Of a DNA stretch of 37,068 nt, positions 8,674 to 15,974 are shown piece after piece. Position 1 is the stretch's first letter; the number at the start of each line of letters is the position of its first letter. The notes under the pieces were generated by a model. That model ran no database searches. It was not told the origin of the DNA and was given only the letters and a program-made list of their open reading frames with translations. Origin of the DNA: a virus; IMG/VR virus record IMGVR_UViG_3300035670_000079, positions 64,001-101,068 of that record. One strand, written 5' to 3'. The position numbers and the translations under genes are program-made.

Positions 8674-9267
8674 ATGTCAACCAATGGCAACTCAGACTCG
8701 ATCCATAGGATAAATGAATCCGTAAGTTGCTTGCGGAGTGACGACACTTTACTTGATTGCTTCGTTTTACATGGCATCTACTCGCCGGAACTTCGGAGTT
8801 ACTTGAGATCCGTTGCATTTGAAAATGCTGTAACAGATCATACATGGCAGCGACTCGGCGATATGCTGGCTCCGGAGGTGATTACAAATAGCTTAAATAA
8901 CTATGACGTAGGAGATAAAGTATTAGGAGCAAGTTGTTACAAATCATTCAACCGATATAGATTAGTCAGGGTAGTTAGGGATTACTCAAAGAGTGTCGAG
9001 GCTCTGGTAACTTTTGGGCATGGTCGAGATCACCACTTAAGTCACGTACTATGGGATCATCCTGCCAGTAATATGCTGCTGGTATTGCCGATATACCAAC
9101 GGTTCCGGTTTAACGTAGTTAGCAGTTCCGTAGTTATTAATGTTGGAGATGGTTTGCTAATCCCAAGTCGATTTCGCAAAGCTGACATAATAGATATAGC
9201 AATAGAGCACAACGGGTTAGCGGGGGCAGCCTACTGTCCCTATGTGTTCGGAGGAAATAATGTCTGA
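8674..9267 (+). CDS. Protein of unknown function in the modification cassette
   Basis: 197 aa; family not recognised. It starts 2 nt after the methyltransferase stop. The C-terminal half is beta-rich, with a histidine-rich segment (GHGRDHHLSHVLWDHP near 114-129) followed by hydrophobic strands and GDGLLIPSRF near 163-172. This is faintly reminiscent of a double-stranded beta-helix (cupin or 2OG-oxygenase) fold, but a complete metal triad is not clear. Its position suggests it works with the neighbouring oxygenase, transferase and methyltransferase genes. It overlaps the next gene by 8 nt. Confidence 0.6.
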   Translation: MSTNGNSDSIHRINESVSCLRSDDTLLDCFVLHGIYSPELRSYLRSVAFENAVTDHTWQRLGDMLAPEVITNSLNNYDVGDKVLGASCYKSFNRYRLVRVVRDYSKSVEALVTFGHGRDHHLSHVLWDHPASNMLLVLPIYQRFRFNVVSSSVVINVGDGLLIPSRFRKADIIDIAIEHNGLAGAAYCPYVFGGNNV

Positions 9268-9571
9268 TATTGTACAAAAGTTATTGAACACTCTCGATCT
9301 ACCTGAGAAAGCTCGAAAAACTGCAAGTCTTGCAAGAGCACTTTTAACAGGCAAGGATGTATCAGTTGGGCGACTTGAGACTAGGCTTAAGATTTGTGCA
9401 AGCTGTCCATACATCTCCAAGCCGGCTGCTAATGGCACGCTTTCTTGCAGCATCTGTGGATGTAAATTAGCTGGCGATAATCGTCTTATAAATCTAGCCA
9501 GATATGAGGAAACTGATAGTTATGGCTGTAAGTATCCCGGTGGGTCTAAGTGGAAGGAGGCTGGAGTATGA
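9260..9571 (+). CDS. Small zinc-ribbon protein
   Basis: 103 aa. I chose the ATG at 9260 because a strong GGAGG (9250-9254) sits 5 nt upstream. An earlier in-frame ATG at 9242 lacks a ribosome site and is buried in the previous gene. The N-terminus is a short helical segment. The C-terminal half has a cysteine array (CASCPY, then CSICGCKLA, then a lone C before KYPGGSKW) typical of the small zinc-ribbon proteins encoded near phage tail genes. No catalytic residues are seen. It probably acts as a structural or adaptor protein. It overlaps the next start (ATGA at 9568). Confidence 0.65.
   Translation: MSDIVQKLLNTLDLPEKARKTASLARALLTGKDVSVGRLETRLKICASCPYISKPAANGTLSCSICGCKLAGDNRLINLARYEETDSYGCKYPGGSKWKEAGV
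9321..9335. repeat. Interspersed palindrome, site 6 (one mismatch)
   Basis: CTGCAAG-T-CTTGCAA: the outer left base is C instead of T. It lies inside the zinc-ribbon gene and is read as Ala-Ser-Leu-Ala. Confidence 0.85.
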
Positions 9572-11433
9572 CTGGTGGAATACCGGTAGACTCACTGAGC
9601 AATAATTTTGCTAACTGGTCTGCGAATTACAGCCTTGAGTCAGGGTTCAGTGCATCAGCTACGCTAACAAATCAGAATAACACCTATTCTCCGGATAATT
9701 TCAGATGGCAGCCGCTGCGCGTGGCTGTAGGTTGTACATCAGCTACAGAGCTAGTAGATGATAGTTTTCTGCAAGGCTCCGTTAACTGGATTAATGGTAT
9801 AGTGACATCAGCTAGTTCGCCTACGGACATTCGTGAGTCTAAGCTTGAGTTGAGTATTGGCAGCTACTTTGGCAGCCTATCTAGTCGGCCTATTAATACT
9901 CATACTTACAACGCACTAGCTCAAGATATCATACTTGACATAGTTACCGTGTATTTCGGAATACCTTTGGGATTACTGGATTTCAGTTCCACTGGGATCT
10001 CTGTTATCAATCTGCCAATATATGGGCAAACTGCGTGGAGTGAGCTTGAGTTGCTTGCCGAAGTTTGCGGTTGCCATTTGTTCGTGCAAGTTGGTGGATT
10101 ACTTACGCTGAGTCCGTGGAAAGATGACAATTCTTCTGTTGACTTAGTGCTGCCACCAGAACTCATTGCGAGTATAGATGTTGTCAGAACCGTGGAGAGG
10201 GGTCCAACACGGTTATTCATAAAGGGTAAATGGACTAGCATGTTTGGTTGTGGTCCCGCCTTGCTTACCAATAGCGAGGGAGATGAGCCACAGTTTGAAA
10301 CACCTAAATGTTATATTACCGGGGTTAAGGAAGCTACATCACAGCTACACATGAAAAATATTGCTGCAAGCAAGACTGACCTCATTAATGCAGCCTATCT
10401 GACAGACGGGGACTTGTTTCAATTTATTCGACCAGCAACTCAAAATTCCAATGGCTCTGTTAGCTTCTCTGTGAATAATGGTGTAGATTCTACACCTGCG
10501 GGAGTAGTGCAGCGGACTCATGTTAAGATACTTGCCAGACGGCAAGATGGAGATAAGGGAGAGAAAACATCTCACAAAGGTAAAACAACTAAAGCGGTTA
10601 TCTCCAGACAGGACAGGGTATTCTCAAAGTTAATGGGACTACCTCCGGGATCAGCATTTCCGCCGGAGGCTGACGCAGATAGAACATCAGATTCAGGAGA
10701 CGAGAATAGACAGCTAGTGGCAATAATTGATACTGATCTTGAATCTGAGTTCGGAGTAATACCTGAAACAATAGATAACCAGTACGTCAATAACAGTTTG
10801 GCGGCTATAGCCATTGCCATACGCAAGTTCCAAGAATTTAAGATGAGACGTAAGCGATATAAGGTAACGTCTGCATATATTGCCGGATTACGTTTGAATC
10901 AAGTTGTCACGTTTCCTACTATTCAAGACCCTGATGTTACTATTACTGGGAGAGTTGCCTCGATAAATGTCAGCTATTCACCAGCATCGTCTGGATTTGG
11001 TATGACTATGACATTTGAGGTAGACTCATTTGAGGATATTGGTAATACGATTTACACTGCCGGCAACCTGTTTGTGTATCCGGAATGCTGCGGCATTAAC
11101 GGAGTTGACTGGTTTAAGGATGGTGAGGTCTATGCCGTAGCGGGACACTTCGCCATTAAAGCAGGGTCTGCTATTGGGCAGAGACTTTACACTATTCCCG
11201 GCGCTGACTACAGTATAACTGTTGAAGCTAAGCTACTGTCAGACGTTGGTACGTTCAGAATAGACTACTACAATAATGGAACATTCATAGGCTCTAGTGC
11301 TAGTATCTCGTCTAATCAGTCATTGAACTTATCATTCGTAGCTCCCGGTAGCGTTACGGAGATTTACTTTGTGGCGGTTGCAGGTGACTGGGCTGTAACT
11401 AATCCGCTGGCAACAATACTTATCACAGCATGA
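9568..11433 (+). CDS. Probable baseplate-hub or tail-associated protein
   Basis: 621 aa from the ATG at 9568, which has AAGGAGG 7 nt upstream and an ATGA overlap with the previous gene. A GTG at 9550 is a weaker alternative. The first 200 residues are beta-rich; WSELELLAEVCGCHLFVQVGGLLTLSPWK, near 165-193, resembles the pattern in gp27/gpD-like hub proteins, where a shortened tail frame assesses a local domain. Middle strands and a region near 420-470 (KYKVTSAYIAGLRLNQVVTF) fit hub-type repeats. The last 100 residues look like a carbohydrate-binding jelly-roll (YSITVEAKLLSDVGTFRIDYYNNG). I infer a structural virion protein, possibly with a receptor-binding tail. The hub assignment is moderate. 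Confidence 0.5.
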   Translation: MTGGIPVDSLSNNFANWSANYSLESGFSASATLTNQNNTYSPDNFRWQPLRVAVGCTSATELVDDSFLQGSVNWINGIVTSASSPTDIRESKLELSIGSYFGSLSSRPINTHTYNALAQDIILDIVTVYFGIPLGLLDFSSTGISVINLPIYGQTAWSELELLAEVCGCHLFVQVGGLLTLSPWKDDNSSVDLVLPPELIASIDVVRTVERGPTRLFIKGKWTSMFGCGPALLTNSEGDEPQFETPKCYITGVKEATSQLHMKNIAASKTDLINAAYLTDGDLFQFIRPATQNSNGSVSFSVNNGVDSTPAGVVQRTHVKILARRQDGDKGEKTSHKGKTTKAVISRQDRVFSKLMGLPPGSAFPPEADADRTSDSGDENRQLVAIIDTDLESEFGVIPETIDNQYVNNSLAAIAIAIRKFQEFKMRRKRYKVTSAYIAGLRLNQVVTFPTIQDPDVTITGRVASINVSYSPASSGFGMTMTFEVDSFEDIGNTIYTAGNLFVYPECCGINGVDWFKDGEVYAVAGHFAIKAGSAIGQRLYTIPGADYSITVEAKLLSDVGTFRIDYYNNGTFIGSSASISSNQSLNLSFVAPGSVTEIYFVAVAGDWAVTNPLATILITA

Positions 11434-11445
11434 AAGTGGATTGAG

Positions 11446-12873
11446 ATGAAACCTGAGATTGAATTTGATGCTACTGAAGTCTTCTCGCACATCTTCGTTA
11501 GTACCACATGGTCAACTAGCTTAGGGCATGGGAAGGCTACGGTTAACTTTACAAACTCCGGCACCGTTACAATTAGCGGTGAGGAGTTTACTTATGATTT
11601 CGTACATCAACCTACGCCGGCTATTCTCATACATAAGGGAGAGACTCTTATGTTTAAGTTTGAGTGGTTCGATGATGTTAAGTATTTCAAATCCAAGAGT
11701 CCGTACAATGCTGGATTTGAGTTACTCAAGCCTATGTCAAATATGCTTGAATGGAATAAGTTGTGTGATTCACGCACACTGAAGCGGAAAGAGCGGTTGG
11801 CTAGGGCTACGGCTGCCAAGAAGGGTATAGTCAAGCGGCAAACTACGGATACCCGTGGTTACTTTATCCCTGATTATATGATACTCAAGGAGTTTCCGGA
11901 CCATAAGACTAAGCATAAGCTGGCAATAGGGTTAATTGCTGCCGACCGCCCGCATTATTTTAAGAGAGTTTTTCCCGCTATTGTGCAATCTGTTGCACTA
12001 GCTGAGATTGAAGTTGATTGGTACCTGTTTGTCGATAGAGTTAAGCCGGATGCGCGGGATGAGCTTGCGCAGATTGAATTATTTAACAATATGGTAAAGG
12101 GTGGTACAGTTATTCGCCGTGACGTTAATTTTGGCTGTGGTGGGAATATCATAAATGCTAGGGCTATCCTGCTGGATCAGTTAGATTATGAAGCTGCTTA
12201 TATTTTTGAAGATGATATGGTTCCGCATCCATCCTATGTTAGTGTTTGTGAAAGCTTGGCTAAATACGCGGAGCGTGTGTCTACGCCTGAAATTAACTAC
12301 GGAATAGTACAAGGGTGGAATTGGTTTACACTTAGTAGCGGTGCGGCTCAGAGGTATGCATCCTACGTTACACCTACATGTAGTAATTTGTGGGGATATA
12401 GGATTACTCGTAAATGTTGGTCAGATATTTCTGAGTTTATGTATTTCTACTTGAATACTTTTCTGAAAAATTGTAGATACGCTGATAGGGACCATCGCTC
12501 GATAGCTACATGGTTGCGTAATCAGACTAGGAATTATGTTGTTCCCGATCTTCCGGTATTCGGTAATAAGTGTCCGGCATTTTCTGAAAAGATTGTAAGA
12601 TACTTAGCTGGTCCACCTACGGGTCAGGATGCCGCTACTGTAGTAGCCTGTTTGTTGGCTAATCAGTATAGACTTGCTCCTGTGGTTGCTAGAGGTGACT
12701 ACATAGGAAAGATGGGGATACACATGAATCCTCGTCAATGGGCAGCAGACGGTTATGATGCTCTTAAGTCTGTGGATATCGGTTATGATCATGATCAGTG
12801 GGATGAACTTGTTGGTCATGTCACTGATGACTTCAAACAAGTAAACTCTGTGGAAGGGCTGGTGTCAGCGTAA
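11446..12873 (+). CDS. GT-A glycosyltransferase with beta-rich N-terminal domain
   Basis: 475 aa. Residues 1-100 are beta-rich and contain a small Ig/CBM-like pattern (KATVNFTNSGTVTISGEEFTYDF). Residues of about 155-300 carry the glycosyltransferase domain: KLAIGLIAADRPHYFKRVFPAIVQS opens it, FVDRVKPDARDE gives a second strand, and YIFEDDMVPHPSY at 253-264 holds the E-D-D (DxD-type, 255-257) metal and nucleotide-sugar site. The pattern is close to that of GNT-I-like enzymes. The rest includes NLWGYRITRKCW, typical of acceptor-side segments. It lies between a hub-like tail gene and the Acb2-like gene. A transferase fused to a virion-like domain is unusual, and it may modify or ride on the tail. 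Confidence 0.7.
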   Translation: MKPEIEFDATEVFSHIFVSTTWSTSLGHGKATVNFTNSGTVTISGEEFTYDFVHQPTPAILIHKGETLMFKFEWFDDVKYFKSKSPYNAGFELLKPMSNMLEWNKLCDSRTLKRKERLARATAAKKGIVKRQTTDTRGYFIPDYMILKEFPDHKTKHKLAIGLIAADRPHYFKRVFPAIVQSVALAEIEVDWYLFVDRVKPDARDELAQIELFNNMVKGGTVIRRDVNFGCGGNIINARAILLDQLDYEAAYIFEDDMVPHPSYVSVCESLAKYAERVSTPEINYGIVQGWNWFTLSSGAAQRYASYVTPTCSNLWGYRITRKCWSDISEFMYFYLNTFLKNCRYADRDHRSIATWLRNQTRNYVVPDLPVFGNKCPAFSEKIVRYLAGPPTGQDAATVVACLLANQYRLAPVVARGDYIGKMGIHMNPRQWAADGYDALKSVDIGYDHDQWDELVGHVTDDFKQVNSVEGLVSA

Positions 12874-13067
12874 TGAATACAGATACGCCTCAAATTTTTC
12901 GTTATTTCTCAAGTGCTCACTTACCTGAGAAATTGGCAGCTACTTCTAGGAAATTTGAAGAGGTGGCCCAATGGTTAATACAAAATGTTCCCGATAGTGC
13001 GGAGCGTCAAGTTGCATTAAGGAAACTTTTAGAAGGTAAAGATGCGGCAGTGAGGGCTATGCTCTAG
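12873..13067 (+). CDS. Acb2/Tad1-hairpin-like protein, probable cyclic-nucleotide sponge (anti-CBASS/anti-Thoeris)
   Basis: 64 aa, with its ATG overlapping the previous stop by one base (TAATG). It begins MNTDTPQIFRYFSSAHLPEKL and continues with a helical hairpin and a terminal VALRKLLEGKDAAVRAML. The HLPE start and the R-x-VALRKLLE-x-KDAAVRA end are, as I recall, the signature of the Acb2/Tad1 hairpin family. Members of the family form oligomers that bind cyclic di- and trinucleotides, or related signalling molecules, so that CBASS or Thoeris effectors are not activated. It has no signal peptide and no other domain. It is the last gene before a strong terminator, at the end of the tail operon. 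Ligand specificity cannot be read from sequence. Confidence 0.75.
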   Translation: MNTDTPQIFRYFSSAHLPEKLAATSRKFEEVAQWLIQNVPDSAERQVALRKLLEGKDAAVRAML

Positions 13068-13078
13068 GCTTGACAGGT

Positions 13079-13111
13079 AAACCCCGCCAATTTCGGCGGG
13101 GTTTATTTTTT
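13079..13111 (+). terminator. Rho-independent terminator after the tail/Acb2-like block
   Basis: Perfect 10-bp stem AAACCCCGCC (13079-13088) and GGCGGGGTTT (13095-13104), with loop AATTTC, followed by a run of six T. It lies 12 bp past the stop of the Acb2-like gene. A run of 13 A follows at 13113-13125. Confidence 0.93.
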
Positions 13112-13184
13112 CAAAAAAAAAAAAACGCGGTAATTCAAAAAATTCAAACAGCGCAAAAACTCCAACATGCGGAAAAAACAGGAA

Positions 13185-13213
13185 TTGACACCAAAACAGA
13201 AATGTGATATAAT
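13185..13213 (+). promoter_or_regulatory. Consensus sigma-70 promoter of the early region
   Basis: TTGACA (13185-13190), a 17-bp spacer and TATAAT (13208-13213): a perfect match to both consensus boxes at optimal spacing. The expected start is near 13220. It follows a terminator and an A-rich stretch (13113-13180) and faces the early and replication genes, so it probably drives them using host RNA polymerase. Confidence 0.92.
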
Positions 13214-13300
13214 ACCGACGTATTACGGCGGGCAGCGACCAGAGGGAGCTGAGCCAGCCGTCAGTTACGCGAGTGCAGCGAGCGTAACTGTAATTCTGCG

Positions 13301-13360
13301 AGCGAACGCGAGCAGTCAAGCCTGCGAACGCAGTGAGCAGTCCGCGAACGTAGTGAGCCG
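13301..13360 (+). repeat. Iteron-like imperfect direct repeats
   Basis: Three imperfect copies of a 15-18 bp unit: AGCGAACGCGAGCAG (13301-13315), TGCGAACGCAGTGAGCAG (13323-13340) and CGCGAACGTAGTGAGCCG (13343-13360). A related GCGAGTGCAGCGAGCG precedes them (13269-13284). Regularly spaced repeats next to an A-rich stretch recall iterons or an RNA or protein docking array. Confidence 0.6.
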
Positions 13361-13392
13361 TTTGCCGCGTTAGCGGCAAACTCTGTGAGCAT

Positions 13393-13407
13393 TTGCAAGA
13401 CTTGCAA
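13393..13407. repeat. Interspersed palindrome, site 7 (leader)
   Basis: TTGCAAG-A-CTTGCAA, perfect. It lies in the early leader, 12 bp after the last hairpin and 21 bp before the first early ATG. Confidence 0.9.
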
Positions 13408-13428
13408 TCAATTTGTTCGGAGACGGGC

Positions 13429-13599
13429 ATGTTATGTAATGGGAAGTATTACGTCGCCTGTACCCCTAATTTGCAAATACAGGTAAGCGAAGCTGAGCAT
13501 GAACGTATTCGCAGCTTACGCGGCGAGCCGTTAGTTGAAATCCCTGTTGAAGACGGTAATTACTTGCGGTGGATTTGGGTAGATGACCCGACGGTGTAG
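13429..13599 (+). CDS. Small early protein of unknown function
   Basis: 56 aa from the ATG at 13429, which has a CGGAG ribosome site 6 nt upstream. An in-frame TTG at 13393 would start inside the palindrome and is unlikely. The product MLCNGKYYVACTPNLQIQV... is mostly beta with an acidic end (VEDGNYLRWIWVDDPTV). No family is recognised. It is the first gene behind the strong promoter at 13185, a place where phages often put host-takeover or anti-defence genes; that role is only suggested by position. Confidence 0.65.
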   Translation: MLCNGKYYVACTPNLQIQVSEAEHERIRSLRGEPLVEIPVEDGNYLRWIWVDDPTV

Positions 13600-13606
13600 T
13601 AGTGGC

Positions 13607-13622
13607 TTGCAAGGGCTTGCAA
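13607..13622. repeat. Interspersed palindrome, site 8 (intergenic)
   Basis: TTGCAAG-GG-CTTGCAA, perfect arms. It lies between two tiny early genes and ends 6 bp before the GGAGG of the next one. Confidence 0.9.
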
Positions 13623-13637
13623 CTTTTTGGAGGTCGG

Positions 13638-13772
13638 ATGATCGGCTTACTGCAAACTATTTTCTGCTACTTGTTTCACTCATTTAATTGGAGGCCGGAT
13701 AAATTAGGTCGGCATAATTATTCCTTTTGTGAGAAGTGCGGAAAGGTCCGTAATGATGGCTACTCTCTTTGA
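13638..13772 (+). CDS. Very small early protein with one CxxC knuckle
   Basis: 44 aa, short enough to be missed by length filters. It has a strong ribosome site (GGAGG, 13629-13633) before the ATG and fits the gap between two genes exactly. The N-terminus is hydrophobic (MIGLLQTIFCYLFHSF), perhaps a short membrane or amphipathic helix. The C-terminus has CEKCGKVR, half of a zinc knuckle. Function unknown. Coding status rests on the ribosome site, spacing and conserved-looking CxxCG motif. Confidence 0.6.
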   Translation: MIGLLQTIFCYLFHSFNWRPDKLGRHNYSFCEKCGKVRNDGYSL

Positions 13773-13778
13773 GGTGAG

Positions 13779-14300
13779 ATGAAAGCTTACACGCCAGAAG
13801 AATTAGACCGTATGGTTAAAGGTGCTATGACTTCTGAGAGTAATATTTGTCAGGTGTTAGGGAAAGCGTTAGGCTATCCTGCTATTTACGTTGCTGATGG
13901 TCCCGAAGGTGAGTATATAGTAGCCCCAGATCATCCCGGAGCTAGGCCCACACAAGACGTATGTGTAGGTGAGCATGTAGCTGAGACACTTGCAGATGAG
14001 GCTGCTAATCGCTTGATGCTCGCCGAGTCCTGTTTGTTAGCTGTTGCTACAATGCTGAAAATTGATCCATCAAATGACTTACCGTTAGGTGATGAAGTAA
14101 TTATAGCTGTAAGAAATCTAGTAGAGCAGCATAATACACTGCAAGATAAGTTAATAGCTAAGCTTAAGTCTATTATTCCTAAAGTTAGAGGGGTTCTGTA
14201 TGCATACACGGCCGGTCACAAACTCAGATCAGAGAAGATTATCAGGCTTAACGACGAGTTATTCAAGATATTACTTAAAGTCAAGGACATAGGTCAATGA
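13779..14300 (+). CDS. Early protein of unknown function with SNDLPL module
   Basis: 173 aa, preceded by GAGGTGAG just before the ATG. No family is recognised. It begins with an acidic helical segment (YTPEELDRMVKGAM). In the middle it carries DPSNDLPLGDEVIIAVRNLVE (about 96-116), also present with small changes near residues 23-43 of the next gene, so the two share a duplicated helical module. The remainder is predicted helical and Lys-rich. It overlaps the next gene by ATGA, so the pair is translationally coupled. Function unknown. Confidence 0.7.
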   Translation: MKAYTPEELDRMVKGAMTSESNICQVLGKALGYPAIYVADGPEGEYIVAPDHPGARPTQDVCVGEHVAETLADEAANRLMLAESCLLAVATMLKIDPSNDLPLGDEVIIAVRNLVEQHNTLQDKLIAKLKSIIPKVRGVLYAYTAGHKLRSEKIIRLNDELFKILLKVKDIGQ

Positions 14301-14647
14301 GTCAGGATGCAACTATTAAAAGCTTGCAAGCTGATTTGCAGTCTATTGCTAAACATCTTGATATTAGCTACTCTAATGACCTACCACTGGTAGATGAGAT
14401 TATTATAGCTGTGCAGAATCTTATTGAGCATCGTAATGAATTAGCGAGTGTTGTTAGCCGTATTCCAAAATTTGCTGATGGCTCTCCTGCCTTTTATAGT
14501 ATGGCGGCTACTCATTCTGACTTTGTTGGTAAAATGGGGCAGGTTGAGTATGGTCTTGATGATGATAATCCCTGCGTGTTGTTTTTCCTAGGTAAGGGTA
14601 ATATAGTGTGTAAGCCTGTAGGTGAGTGTATGCCGGTGCCGAAGTGA
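14297..14647 (+). CDS. Early protein of unknown function sharing the SNDLPL module
   Basis: 116 aa, starting on the ATGA overlap with the previous gene. Residues of about 23-43 (YSNDLPLVDEIIIAVQNLIEHRN) match the module in its neighbour. The C-terminal half is different and beta-leaning (FYSMAATHSDFVGKMGQVEYG; NPCVLFFLGKGNIVCKPVG). No known fold is recognised. The shared module may mediate pairing of the two products. Confidence 0.7.
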   Translation: MSQDATIKSLQADLQSIAKHLDISYSNDLPLVDEIIIAVQNLIEHRNELASVVSRIPKFADGSPAFYSMAATHSDFVGKMGQVEYGLDDDNPCVLFFLGKGNIVCKPVGECMPVPK

Positions 14648-14667
14648 TTTTTGAAGGAATTTTGAAG

Positions 14668-15021
14668 ATGTTGAAGCAAACAATTGTGAAAGTGACTACG
14701 GCTGATACGCGGAATACTTATACTTTTATCGACGGCAAGCCGACAGAGGGTACTCCGCAATTATGGATGTTTAATTGTAAGTTAACTTTAGTGCAGCATC
14801 CGAATGACATACCTAATGATACCGTAGGTGAGCACATACTCATAGTTGAGCGCCAGTCACTGGTTGACTGTGGTAGGTTAGGTGTTGCGCGTAACGATAC
14901 TCCACCTCCGGAACCGCGTCGGGATATTTATGAGTTACTGGTAACCGCTTTGAGAAATGCTGGAGTGCTTAAACATGTTGAGGAAGCTATTCTACAATCT
15001 CAGGAATCGTCAGATGAGTAG
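14668..15021 (+). CDS. Early protein of unknown function
   Basis: 117 aa from the ATG at 14668, with AGGA 9 nt upstream. A GTG at 14626 inside the previous gene is a poorer start. The N-terminal half looks like a small beta domain (TIVKVTTADTRNTYTFIDGKPTEG; WMFNCKLTLVQHP; GEHILIVERQSLVDCGRL). After a proline-rich linker (NDTPPPEPRRD) comes a short helical tail ending SQESSDE. Family not recognised. It overlaps the start of the next gene by 8 nt. Confidence 0.65.
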   Translation: MLKQTIVKVTTADTRNTYTFIDGKPTEGTPQLWMFNCKLTLVQHPNDIPNDTVGEHILIVERQSLVDCGRLGVARNDTPPPEPRRDIYELLVTALRNAGVLKHVEEAILQSQESSDE

Positions 15022-15973
15022 TAAACAGCCAACTCCTCCGCCTAAGTCAGAGCAAATCCCTGTACGTGATAAACCTACTTCACCGCCTGCACCGTCAGTG
15101 AGCATACTGGACCAACTTAATGCTATAGCCATTAAGAGAAAAATTTACGACGAGGCCAATAAGTACACTAAGATGAAATTATTTTTAGTTGAAAGCGGCA
15201 AAGGTCGTGCTTACGTAGTCGCTACTGGTTATAATGAGGCTATTAGCAAATGGCAGCATGCTATAGCGATAGATCAGGGTGGGAAATCTCCCGGCTTACC
15301 GGATAAGGTGACTCTGCTAGATGACGGCGAGACACTGATAATCTCAGAGGGATTCGTAAAGTATCCGCCTAAGCCTATGCTACTTGCTAGTAGTGCGATA
15401 GGGCATCAGACTAATTGGTTGGCAAGTACACTTTCCCCGGTAGAGTGCCGCGCTAGGCAGCTACAGCTAAAATTCGAGCCAAAATTGGGGTGTGCGGAAT
15501 TAGAGCACCTTGCTAGTCATGTGTTTCTTAAGTTATGTGATGCCAATAGTTGGGATGTCTGGCTTAATAAGTCCGACTGTGCGGTTAAGGTTGTTGGGGC
15601 AGATTGTTGGAGTCACGAACATTGGGTAGATAAGGATGCTGTACCCTGTCTATTTGACCGTTATGTTGAGTATCATCCGACAATACCTGATAAATTTAAG
15701 GTGAACAGTGCCTTTATTGCCGCTATGATGCCTACCGGTGGTGGACCTATACCACTTACTAGCGGTATGGTGGAACATCATGCTAATTGGCTTAAACTAA
15801 GTGAGTCCGTAGGTGAAATAGAAGCCTGTACTAAGGTAGCAGATAGGCTAAGAGAATTAGCAGATATAGTAGAGAGGGGGCAATATCCGCAAGTCTTTGG
15901 GTGGACAGATGAAGGCGAGCCTAAGCCCATAGCGTCATATACTCTTACTCTGTCACATCCGTGGGGAGGTTGA
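15014..15973 (+). CDS. Early protein of unknown function, proline-rich N-terminus
   Basis: 319 aa from the ATG at 15014 (MSSKQPTPPPKSEQ), with AGGA 8 nt upstream. A start at 14957 would overlap the previous gene by 65 nt. The first 35 residues are Pro/Ser-rich and probably disordered. Two similar segments (GHQTNWLAST and EHHANWLKLS) fall about 120 residues apart. The end is helical (ACTKVADRLRELADIVERG) and then FGWTDEGEPKPIASYTLTLSHPWGG. No known catalytic pattern is seen, and the function is not assigned. Confidence 0.65.
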   Translation: MSSKQPTPPPKSEQIPVRDKPTSPPAPSVSILDQLNAIAIKRKIYDEANKYTKMKLFLVESGKGRAYVVATGYNEAISKWQHAIAIDQGGKSPGLPDKVTLLDDGETLIISEGFVKYPPKPMLLASSAIGHQTNWLASTLSPVECRARQLQLKFEPKLGCAELEHLASHVFLKLCDANSWDVWLNKSDCAVKVVGADCWSHEHWVDKDAVPCLFDRYVEYHPTIPDKFKVNSAFIAAMMPTGGGPIPLTSGMVEHHANWLKLSESVGEIEACTKVADRLRELADIVERGQYPQVFGWTDEGEPKPIASYTLTLSHPWGG

Positions 15974-15974
15974 T

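Larger units (their letters stand above)
13220..13428 (+). other. Highly structured leader of the early operon
   Basis: About 200 nt between the promoter and the first small gene, with no convincing ORF. It can form several strong hairpins: CAGTTACGC (13262-13270) with GCGTAACTG (13282-13290); a CTGC/GCAG hairpin with an inner GCG/CGC at 13296-13315; CTGC-GAAC-GCAG at 13322-13333; and GTTTGCCGC (13360-13368) with GCGGCAAAC (13373-13381), loop GTTA. No T tract follows the last one, so it is not a plain terminator. It could be a stabilising or regulatory 5' leader, a small RNA, or part of an origin. Confidence 0.6.

Noticed and set aside
13169-13373. A 68-aa open frame across the structured leader (13167-13373) as a gene
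   Set aside because: It would start upstream of the promoter's start site and consists of repeat-derived sequence without a ribosome site.
14324-14340. CTTGCAAG followed by TTTGCAG, resembling a palindrome site
   Set aside because: Only one half-site is intact and the arms do not pair as in the 21 sites. Similar half-sites near 5878, 27263, 27617 and 32786 were also left out.
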